NCBI GenBank assembly: GCA_900617975.1
Contig: UZAE01013023.1
Span: forward strand, 4,872 to 27,696
DNA: 22,825 bases
Origin: Rodentolepis nana
Lineage: Eukaryota > Platyhelminthes > Cestoda > Cyclophyllidea > Hymenolepididae
Reading direction: 5' to 3'
Shown here: positions 1 through 10,600 of the stretch, piece after piece
How the letters are laid out: every line of letters starts with the position of its first letter
Numbering within the stretch: the first letter of the stretch is position 1
Made by a program: the position numbers and the translations under genes
The notes under the pieces: model-generated
What the model saw: the letters and a program-made list of their open reading frames with translations, nothing else
Database searches by the model: none
What the model was told of the DNA's origin: nothing

Positions 1-54
1 ACTAAAGGGCTAATGATAACCATCAAGACGCCTGCCATTTGATATAAATGAATA
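1..54 (+). repeat. Dispersed repeat, 3'-end fragment (copy A)
   Basis: This stretch closely matches the last part of the copies ending near 16114 and 19452: a GGCTAATGA word, then GCCTGCCATTTGATATAAAT. Only the end is visible because the window starts inside it. It lies in PRKDC intron 38. Confidence 0.7.
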
Positions 55-1007
55 GTTGCATTCAATAAGACATAAGTCTAGTTGTATATTCTTTTAGCAT
101 TGACTGAAGCAAATTTTCATTCAAATTATTAAATGCACATCCAACTTTCAACCCCATTAAGGAAAGTACTCACAACAATAACAAGCTGTGTTCACAGACA
201 AAATCAATATCCTTGAAAGTGGCAATCAACATATTAAAATGCAATAATTAATTACCAATCGCTTGCCACTTTTTGTGCAATAATCAAAATGGGAGAACCT
301 AAGTTTGTGCCTTATTTGCAAGTTGGGAACGGAAAAGGAATCCCCAAATACCATAAAGTTATATGAAATTAGGGTGAAAGGTGATTTGAATTATACCGAT
401 CAGTGAAAAAGTCCAGATACAGGAGAATCAGAAACCTTTCGTCTAAAACAGATCTCAATCGCGTTAAATAAAGTTAGATTACTCTATATCAGAGTAGAAG
501 GGAGAAATCTTATTTCCCACGGTAACTAGACAGAAAAATTGAAAAATGACCAAATAATTAGTCACGATAGTCAATGTTTATTTGTGTGTTTTAAGCTAGG
601 ATAACAGGTGTCGCTACTTTAATTAATTTTGAGTCCAATGGTTGAGAAGGCAAAATAATCTTGCGGGATATTCAGGATTTAACTTGCCGAAGTAAGTTCA
701 ATAAGCTCCAATTATGCAGATATGACCACCAAACGCCCCAAGGACTGAAAATTGAAGTCTGGATCGTGGAAAGTCAGATCTGACTGAATAATTTCAATAT
801 GAAAAAATCACTGAATGCGATATGATAGGACTCTTCGAGTTTTCCGATATCTCTTCTCTACTCAAGTTCCATCTAAATTCAGTGGTGTTTCATTAACTCT
901 TAAATGATTAAAATTTGTCTATTTGCCTTATCACCAATGCATTACAAATAAATAATTGATAATTTGGGAGGTGCAAATACACTTTGAAAAACGAAGTATA
1001 CACTTAC
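1..1007 (-). other. PRKDC intron 38 (5' part, continues off the left edge)
   Basis: The intron begins with the strong donor GTAAGTG (1007 down to 1001 on the minus strand) and no acceptor or homologous exon was found before base 1. Apart from the dispersed-repeat end at 1-54, I see only AT-rich sequence without recognisable coding on either strand. A reading frame on the plus strand at 984-1343 is the antisense shadow of exon 38. Confidence 0.7.
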
Positions 1008-1615
1008 CATCTCATTGCGAGATTACAGAACACTTCTTCCATTATCGATACACCAATCAGAGCCTTTTCAGATGATATCGCACACGTCGACAGTAATTTC
1101 GGTTCTGGAATCATTGAAAGAATAATTCTTTCCCTTTCTAAACCCATTCCCAACTCCCAAATCAGCGACAAACAGGCAACACTCTGGTCAATCCCACCTC
1201 GAGTTAGCAATCTGGCAAGAGACGCTCCCAGCTCCTTCACAAAGTCGTCATTGGCACTTTTTCCAGAGGAAACAATAATTGATTCCAAAACAATTCGAAG
1301 GAGAGCCGGTCCACAAATGGACGAGTCCAATTTCGCAAGTTGAAAAAGCGGTTGCAGTAACGCCTTCGGGGTAAGTTTTGCAACATCGGGCAGTGCCCCA
1401 ATTCTGTGTCGACGACACAGTCGAGCAGTAGTCTCATATTCTGTTAAAGACAGGGAGGAATTCCCAGATGCCATCTCTGCATGTTGGCGTTGAATTGTGA
1501 GATTCTTGAAGATTTCCCGAATAGGATTTTCACTACGAGATACTAAATCTGGATTTTGAGCTGCAAGAGTAGTAGCGAATGCGAATTTCCTGCGAAGTTG
1601 TTCGACTGGCGATAG
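1008..1615 (-). other. PRKDC: PRKDC exon 38: post-cluster segment leading to the FAT domain
   Basis: This is the last exon in the window, 608 bases. It starts LSPVEQLRRKFAF after acceptor TTCCAG and contains CRRHRIGALPDVAKLTP then LLQPLFQLAKLDSSI. These match the human LRRRF start and YRHGDLPDI then ITPLQAVAQRDPII. The exon ends in phase 2 at 1008 with a strong donor GTAAGTG (1001-1007), so the coding sequence continues to the left of the window. The distal FAT, kinase and FATC regions must be there. Confidence 0.88.
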
Positions 1616-4600
1616 CTGGAATAGACAATAGCTTAAGAATACTAACCCTTTTAAATCTGATTGTTTAAACTTTGCATTTATATGAGATTACGTTTTTAAA
1701 GTCGACCTTCTTCACTTTTTTATAGGGCTTTAACGGAAAGAATACTTGTCTCGGTGCAGATTGATCCGATAGGGTCTCACCAAATTGTGTGGAGAGCGAA
1801 TTTGATGGTATCTGTTGCGTTGTAAGAAGTTGTGTTTGAGTGCTATCATCCCCTTGTAAATCGAGGGTTGTAGACACCAATGCGGTTTCTAGAAGTTGGG
1901 TTTGACTTCTCCTTAATTGTTGAGTTCCGCTAAAAACAACTGGATCGAGAAAAGACTGGGAAATTGAGATGGACGTTCGAGAGAAACTGGAATAAGAGAA
2001 AAAATAAGGAAGAATAGCTTAAAAGATTTTAATTTCCATCAAACCAACTACCTTTGATGGCTATCGGGGCTTTCACTTACCTAGCGTCTGTAAACGGGTA
2101 ATGAGGATCCAATAGACCTGATCGAAAAGGATGTCGAAACTCAGCGGATTTAATCGCAGGTTCAAGAACAATCTGCAGACTAGTCGATATTAGATGTCGT
2201 CCAATGCTACTCACTAACGTCGGATTATCAGTGTAACTGCGGTGAGAAGCACTTAATAATTGAAAAGTTTGCAAACATCTTGCGAGAGATGGAGATAAAC
2301 CAAGAACGGGCGATGAATCGAAATAGTGCTCTGAAACGTATTTTCGTAGTTGACGACGCAGTTGGTTGTCATCTTCTGCACATAGACCGTAAGACAGACC
2401 CAGGTGGCAGAGCTCCTGAAAAGATAGCAAGAAGGTTTTCATGGCCTGCCAGGTTAACCAGAACAAAGACATATTAGAACGTAAAAAGTCAGCTTTAAAA
2501 TTAACTGTTTCTGTTTAGCTTCATCAAACTGCACTAAGCTAATTAACTTCTCTTACCATAATTTCACGAGTTCCTGTGCTTTTCTCATTTTTCCTAACTT
2601 CAATAAAGATTCTATAGGCGATTCTGCGGGAATTTGGTGTTGAATTCGATCTTGCCAACGACGAAAGAAGAAACCTCATTAATCGTAAAACCAACGAGTT
2701 CCGAGTTTCAATATTAAGGTCACGACTATTTTGGGGGATATTCTTCAAAAGCTGGACCATTCGAAGTATTAACATAGTTCCATGAAAGAGAACTACCGCA
2801 TTTCTAACATGGAATAATAATAATAAGTTCTCATCTTACTCCAGTTTAATAATCTCAAACGCATTCGAATTGACTATGTTCTGTAAAACTTCAATCTTGG
2901 CTGCTTGATCCAGAGAAAATTCAAGTTTATTTTCATTAAAGTCTTCGAGCAGTTTCGTAAACACTCTTAAGCAATGGACGAATGAGCTTGGTTCAATACT
3001 CTTCGGAATACCCGTTCCCAAAAGGCTATTGGCCAGATGCAGAGCCAGCACAGACCAATGAGAGGCGGAAGCACAGGAAGCTTCAATCACACTCATGACT
3101 GGTGTATCTGAAGGTCGTTTACAACGGTGAACCGTATTGAGTTCGGTCACCATCGACCAGAGTTCGTTAATAAGAGGATGGAGATCTTTAGGAAATGCGG
3201 AAAGTGGAAGGATATCCACTCCTCGACTTCTCAGAAATTCCCCCGAAGAAGTAATAAAAGACTGGGGAGTGAAGCACTTTGAAGCTAGAAGAGCTGAACA
3301 CTCCCAAGCAGCCGTTAGGAGGGTTTTGGAGGTTTGATGAATGTTCATAAGAAGAGCGCACACAAATCTAGATCAAAATATCAGTTATTATTAGAAGGAA
3401 CTAACTGTGAGAGAGGAAGGTTATCGATTTCGGGGGCGAATCGCTGACAAGAAATTAAAATAGTCTTGAATAGATGAAGAGTAAAGATTACTCGTTTGTT
3501 ATCAGCCCGTTGCTGAAGTTCAGCGAGGAGATCTCTGGTAAAGGATAAATAAATAAATAATGATTGGGTTATTCAGAAAGTTAAAATAATTAAAAAGTGT
3601 GTTGACTAGATCAGTGCCTTATCAAAGTAGAATTAGAGGGTATTTTTGATGCCCTTAGAAATACAGAGAAAAATTCCAGTTTCTAATTGCTGGAAGTAAC
3701 TGAAATCGGCTAACCCTAAAAATTAAAAAAGATATCGAGAGTAATGACAAGGTAACAAAGGATTTCATTCTATTCGATCTGTAGAATCGGATTTTACACT
3801 ATTTACCAATCGAGTAGCTCACTTTCAACAATTTAAGTTTCAAGATTCATATCTGAGATTGCAGTACATAACTTTCCACGACGTTCAGGTCATACTTTCC
3901 GATTTCTAACCACGACGAGTCGGTCTAGTGCTTCAATCCGTAATGTCTTCCAACGACTGAGAAGGCACAATTTTCATATACATATATATATATATATATG
4001 TATAATATTAGCGATGTACAGTTTTAGTAAAGCAGAAGGGATCAAGAAGTAGTACGGAGTGCCACAATGACCCCTTCCGTCTTATAGCCTCGAATTTCTC
4101 CGCTTGTTACTAAGTGCCTCCGTACTTGCTGGTGAGGTAGTTAGCCTACCCTCCTTACAATCTTCACCCGCTTAGCGACCAACATATGCATACGCCTGCA
4201 TACTAATAAAGTCCACGTACACTTCCATTCTGAATACAGTACATATCTAATTGCAAAAGCGCCTATTTTTGCTAGCAAACGGCTTGCCTATAAGGGATTT
4301 GCACGCCAGCAGGTAACCAAGACTCAGCCAATAATTGAATTAACTCCAAATTGTGCTTTAATGCCGGAGCTACGCCTTCGGGTATATCGGGTACCCCATC
4401 GTCGGAGGCTCTGAACCACGCATACTTCACCAAGAAGGCGAGCACTCCCTGAGCTGCCATCTTTTCCGTTTCAATAGTCGGCAGGATGCTAGAACGACTC
4501 CAATCGGCAAGAAGAAGGCAAAGATCAATGGCCAATGAAGAGAGACCCCAGGAATCCAGGAGAGCTTCGGTATTGGAGGATGCGTATATGAGGAGAAGAG

Positions 4601-7600
4601 GAAACCAGTGTTTGGAGAAGGGCTTGAATACCTACGCATCAAAGCGACCAGTTAAATTAAATGGAGGCTTATAAACTAAATATAATGGTAAAACTTAATA
4701 GCCGAAAGAGGAACGTGTGGAGCAACTAAACATATCGAGAACGTCAGTATGAACGCTGCTTAAAAATGGTTCACTAGGCTAGATGAAAGAAGGCAATTAA
4801 TCGTATATTAAGTCAACATTCCCCCGATCAACCAGTGATGCCTTCAAATGAGCGTAATAGTTCAATTCAACATATGTTAGGATAGTCCTTGAAATCAAAG
4901 CCCACATCAAATAACCATTAGAGAGTTATGACAATGAGGTAAATCGCCGCATGTAAAGCAATAAAATCAAACAATTGAACTACAAAGTCACGAAACTTTC
5001 CTTATTGAGGAAAGTGATATTCCCTCTGATTGCCTGATAGCGAATGTTACTCGAGTTCAAGAGAAATCTCATCCCATCTTTCAGAACAGAAATCCACCCA
5101 TCACACTTACTCCTTCCTTAATTAAATCAAACATATTAATCAGATTTAGGTAATAAAAATGGAAATAATCACTGTGGGACACGTTATCGCGTTGTGCGTC
5201 ATCGTCTGCTTGCATGTCTGCTCGCCAGGATTGGGAGGTGCAGCCGTACAACTCTGTGTGCAGCGACCGTACAAACAGTGACCAATCATCAACGTCTGTT
5301 TAACCTAATCCCCCATCCTGATCATGAGTAGCTCCCTGCGTGAACACTTTATTCGCAATACTCGTACTGGATAAACGTGCTCCGTGCTACACGTCTGTTT
5401 CCTTTATGGCTGGTCTATAGCTTAGCTGGCTCTGGGAGTCTAGCTAGGTGTTGGAGAATCTGCCACAGAGATTTCTGAGTCAGTCAGGCTTAGGGAGCAA
5501 TCCGCTACAAGTCTACAAAACAATATACATAACTTTAACTTGACTGTAGGCAGGGACTAGTATGAATAATGGCACTCATTTTAAATAACTGGGCAATTAC
5601 ACTCCAAAACACTGTGCATATGAACTCAAGTAGAAAAATAAAATGAATTAAAGGTGGAATTAAAGTGCATTCTATTAGTACACATGAAATTAAGCAATTC
5701 CTTGCCTCAGGACAGTTGATAACCAATTTAACCACGAAGGCTCGCACATTGCAATCCTCTTGATTCGAGTTGAATTGGTCATAGAGGAATTTAAGTACCT
5801 GAGGCATTTCGTTGGACTAGGTGAAAAAAAGATGGAATTTAAACGAAGAAAGTACACAACATTTGAAAAAAACAGGATGCCAAGAGAACCAGCATACCTT
5901 CAACAAACCCAATTGTGACATGCGTTTGAGGAGACCAATAAACGCAATCATTAGGGAAGTCATATTTAGAGGATCGACTTCGAGATTAACATAATTGGTT
6001 TCCTCTTCCACCTCCTCGAGTTGACGAAAACTCGGAGACATTTGAGATAATGGAGGTGATACTCCTGGACTTAGAGGCTTCTTGAAATCAGTTGAGGAAG
6101 TGGAACCGCGAATTATCTGAAACATTTAATGGAGCTAATTACATCATGCTAAAAGCCCAATTCTTCGTCCCCCCCCAATAAACCAAAATGACGTTAGTAT
6201 GTCATAGCAACCAAAATTCGTGCTCGAGGGTTTTTGACCTTATAGTTAGCGATATATTTAATCCTCCTATTTCTGCCGAGGACAATTGATTAAAATCGAG
6301 TAATCACAAATTGAAAATTCACCTGTGTTCCAGAAGCCCTCATAAAACGATTAATCTCTACAGAGAGACTACTTCCAAGTAGAAGTCCTCCACTTTTATT
6401 TCTTTGTTGCAAAGATGAATCCATTCCCTGTGTTTGCACATCTATTTTACCGAAATACGGTTCCCGTTCTGATGGCAGCCAGAATCGTTCTCCCAACTCG
6501 ATAAAAGCGGATCGATATTTCCCCGACCTCTAAAAAAAGCAAAAAAATAAATAAATAAATAAATAAATGAAAGTCAGCATATTATTTAAAACGTTGGCTG
6601 GATGTGTGATATGTCATACACGTCTGGGAAAAGTGAAGCTCCTGTTTGGAAGAAAACGTGTCAGAGAGTCGCGAACAAGTATACAATTGAAGGCCTTTTC
6701 CTGCGATTGAGTTGCACTTACAGCCGCAATTAGACAGGACAAACTAGCGGACCAAACAGTTTGCTTCAGTGTTTTTGCAATGGTTTCAAGCTCATCAGTT
6801 AGAGGAGGATTAAGCCGGGGATTTAACTGGTCCTCAAGCGTGCTGCGTACTTTTCTAATGACAAAAGAAAGATAATATATTTAAAATGCTTTGTGAGAGT
6901 TCTTCGAGAAGCATAGAATTGCAGTTGATGCATAGTACTTAATGATGGCAGCAGTCAACTCAGTCCCCTTAACTTTTCCGCTTTGAATGAGATCGAGTTC
7001 CGATGGTCCGAGAAAAGCTCTTAATACTGAACCTACTCCCCCCGCGGTCAATCCGTGGAGAGCAGACTTTGGCAAACGATTGTAGATTGTTACGAGGAGA
7101 TAGAATGCCACGACACGATTTAGTAACCTCCAAAACCACTGTGTGGTTACATGGACTCCATCCTCTGAGGCGTTGCCTTCAAGAATTTGCAACCACTTGT
7201 TTATATTTCGAGCAGCAAGACGTTCAAGAGCTGAAGGTGAAACCGAAAGAAGAAGAGGCTTCAAGAATTTATGGATATAACGATGCCAGAGATTGATAAA
7301 ACCTGGAGAAGGAATTGATTCAGAGCAAGCTTGGTCAAAATAGTTTATTGCTGTAGCTAAAAGTTGTTCTTGGGCAAGAGGACGAGTCCATATTCTGTGG
7401 GAAAGAAAAACACGACAATCAATTGAATGTTAAAGATGTGCTTCGATGAAGTAAAGGCATCTAACCGTTTCATCGCGATCCGCAACGATTCCTCCAACTC
7501 CTCGTCCATGAAATGATCATCGTATCTGCAGGATGTCATTGTCAGCATAAGAATTGCTTCCGGACAACTTAGAGTTTTCAGAAGGGATAATACCTATAAA

Positions 7601-10600
7601 ATTATTAAAAAAGAACAATTAAGTCTACAACTACTAAAATGGCTAAAGTAGCGGTAATTCAACAAACCGATTTCAAGAGAGTTGAACATTGAGCTAATTT
7701 AGTTGGACTTGAAGCGATTTCATGTTGGTCAAGTGGAAGATTAGAGGCAAATAGGTATTTGACTGCTTCAACAATTTCATATCGCCTTTCGTTTGATAGA
7801 TTAAAGTTTGTTGGGGTTATATCAGATTGAAGGAAGAAGGCCAGCATATCCAGATTCTTCACCTGAGATAGAGGAGGGTTGTAAAAACTAGAGGCAAAGC
7901 AAATAATTCCATTCGCTCATCTCATTTAGTACCGAAGAGATGGCGATTTACTTATTTCGGGGATAATGATTTTTAACCACGCATCTAATTTATTCGTAGT
8001 AATTGATGGCTACTATATAGCAATCGAATGTATCCCCCTTTGCAGAAATTAAAAGCATCCCGTGAGTCCACCTGACCTTACAATCTATTAGGTTGGCTAC
8101 TAAGTTATTGCCAATTTCAAATAAGAAGGCAAATTCGGAATTTTTGTTTAAAAATATAACTTTATTCAATTAGATATTGGCCGTTCTTGTCGATGACCTT
8201 TTTCCATCGTTCTGGCAGAGTAAAAATTCCCCCTTCGTAAAATGTCTGGTCTTTGCTATTAAAAAACTGAATTAGGTGTGATCCGACATCATCCGCGTTG
8301 TTAACAATTTTACCATTTAAAGAGTTTTGCATGGAAAGAAACAAATGGTAATCCGAAGGCGCAAGGTCAGGGCTATATATGGGGTGGGTGTGACAAAACA
8401 TCCCAACCCAGTTCCAATAATTTTTGACGAGTAACCAAAGATGTGTGGGGCCTTGCGTTATCATGATGGAAAACAACACTCTTCCGCCGATTTGATAATG
8501 CCGGCCGCTTATCTTCAATTGCATCCATCCTTCAGTTTTTTCGAGTTGTTAAACATACACATTTGAATTTATCGTTTGGTTCTGCGGCATGAGTTCAAAA
8601 TACAAAATTCCTTTATGATCCCACCACACTGACAGCATAATCTTTTTTTGGTGAATCTCTGCTGCTTTTGATACTGTTTGGGCTGGTTGATCTTGCTTCA
8701 CCCATGATCTCTTGCGAGTAACATTGTTATAAACTATCCACTTTTCGTCGCCAGTAACTGGGTTCTTCAGAAATGGATCATTCTCATTGCGTTTCAGTAG
8801 CAAATCACAGATGCTAATCCGTTGCGTCAAATGAATTTCCTTTAACTGGTGAGGGATCCATAAATCAAGTTTCTTGACATAACCAAGGGTTTTTAATTTT
8901 TTTTCAATGCATGTATGCGACACATTGAGCTTCTCTGCAATATCTCGTGTTGTGCTGTGACCATTTGAATCGATAATGGCCTTGATATGGGTTTCATCCA
9001 CTTCGACTGGGCTGCCAGATCGTTGTGAATTTTTCAGTGAAAAATCACCGGAACGAAATCTTTCAAACCAATTTCGACACTGCCTTTCTTTTAAGGCTTC
9101 ATCTCCATATACGGCACATAACTTCTTTTGTGCTTGCGATGCGTTCTTGCCTTTTCGGAAGTAATACAATAAAATGTGTCGGAAGTGCACGTCCTGTTCT
9201 TTCATTTTTAAATTGGGATAAAAACAAAACTAAATAACTAAACAAAAAAATTTTTTAATAATTAACCTAGAAGCCCATACAGTAAGAAAAAATATAGGTT
9301 AGATGCTCTGGCCACCTTAACAAAACAAAAGAAAGTATAGAGTGAATCTGTCAACAAAAACGGCAATGACTTAGTTGCCAACCCAATAATTCAATTATTT
9401 TCATGAGGCCTCACTTCCCCAAATTAAGCAGTAGGAACTGCACTAAAAGAAATATATTCAATATCCTCTCGCTGAGTCACTTTGAGGTGAATCGACGACC
9501 AATTACAATTGGCCTAATCTAAAAGATAGCACTTAAGCCAAGACTATATGAACTTACACATCATCTCCAGCACAAGAATAAATCTAGATCTCCTTTCTCC
9601 TTAAGAAGACCGCTACTAATAATCATAATTGGTTGCAACGGTCTTTTTTCCCTATTCCATTGTAGTATTAAAGATTGCTGAAGCTGGAAGCAGAGCTGGA
9701 ATTTGAATAGGTAGGGGAAGTAATCTGGCACCCCATCCTTTTGAAGCACCTTAAATCTCACCTTTGTGGGCACATTCAGCGTTTCGTCTTTGAGGAGAAG
9801 TAAGAAAGCGGAGATGAATATATTTCTGTCCAGTTCCTACAAAAGTTCAATGTCGGTTTCAGTTCGATAACAAAATAATATGAACGCCAAAAACAAAATG
9901 ATTTTAGCAACTCACAACTGGCGATAATGAAATAATTGCCTCCAGGAGATCAACAAACAGACAACTATCAAAGTCTTTGAATCTGAGAAGGGTCTCGATG
10001 TGTTTTTTCCACACTTTAGTGACCCCTTCACACAATTGGCTCGTTCTTAACCTACAAACGGACAGTAATTTGATTGGCTATCGGTTAAGTAATCGCATAT
10101 ACTCATGAAATTAACAAATACTTACTTATTAGATCCTCTTGAATAAATTGCAAAAAGCTTAAGTAAAGTTGCAATCACTGTATTTGGGGATTCAAGTGGT
10201 GTATCGTTTTCTTGCTTCAAACCCAAAATTGACAAAAGTGCCACCGGATGAATTTCACATTTATTTAATTGATTTATGGACTTAAAAATTAATTCCTTGT
10301 CAAATGAAACCTACAATTAAAGTCGAAATAGAATTTCCATACCAATTACTCACCTGATATTGGAAGAATGTAGAAATCGAGAAGACAGAATGAATGAGTT
10401 TGGACACTACATCAGGTGTGATCGTTAATTCCTAGAAATTTCAATGTTATTTAAAAAAAGATGCAAATAAACTTGCTTCTTTCAACATATTAAGAATGTC
10501 TTGACACATTTTCTTGTTAACGTAATGCGAAAAAAGAGTCTGAAGATCGCTATCCTCTTTAATATTATTAATTAATAAGGATATGTTAAAAAGGACGGTG

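Larger units (their letters stand above)
2081..4631 (-). other. PRKDC: PRKDC exons 32-36: HEAT ring ahead of the phosphorylation cluster
   Basis: Exon 32 (4288-4631) begins VFKPFSKHWFPLLL and ends HNLELIQLLAESW then GVQIPYR, one of the clearest DNA-PKcs signatures (human HNLEIIKTLVECW then SIPYR). Using a GC donor at 4287 gives phase 2 and joins IPYR directly to DLLAELQQRADNKR of exon 33. Exon 34 (2840-3367) has MNIHQTSKTLLTAAWEC, where human has SFVRYKEVYAAAAEVLG. Exon 35 (2557-2803) has NAVVLFHGTMLILRMVQLL against FLLPKFHGVLKTLCLEVVL. Exon 36 (2081-2445) starts AMKTFLLSFQELC; an alternative acceptor upstream would add codons but breaks the phase with exon 35. Confidence 0.84.
8088..9386 (-). 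mobile_element. Mariner-family DNA transposon, full-length but inactive, 1,299 bases
   Basis: The element has about 28-base inverted terminal repeats at 8088-8115 and 9359-9386. They start TTAGGTTGGCTACTAAG and, read inward from the right, TTGGGTTGGCAACTAAG. TA dinucleotides at 8086-8087 and 9387-9388 are the expected target duplication. Size, ends, target site and the broken transposase inside all fit Tc1/mariner. Its transposase runs in the same direction as the host gene PRKDC. Several mismatches between the two ends and a damaged reading frame indicate an old insertion. Confidence 0.93.
7863..9761 (-). other. PRKDC intron 24, 1,899 bases, contains mariner
   Basis: The donor is GTGAGA after exon 24 (AAG at the border) and the acceptor is CTCAG before exon 25; both are strong and phase 0. 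Removing the mariner and one TA would leave about 600 bases. The flanks 7863-8085 and 9389-9761 are AT-rich and show no other feature. Confidence 0.75.

Noticed and set aside
984..1343. Plus-strand frame of 119 codons
   Set aside because: It is the antisense of PRKDC exon 38, which has clear homology on the other strand.
2446..2510. Longer exon 36 starting upstream with the ADFLRSN reading
   Set aside because: All acceptors there leave two spare bases, which conflicts with the phase-0 end of exon 35. The CAG at 2446-2448 fits.
4281..4287. GT donor at 4280 (GCC followed by GTTTGC) as the end of exon 32
   Set aside because: It gives phase 0, which cannot join exon 33, and would imply a missing exon that I could not find. 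The GC donor seven bases earlier fits phase and homology.
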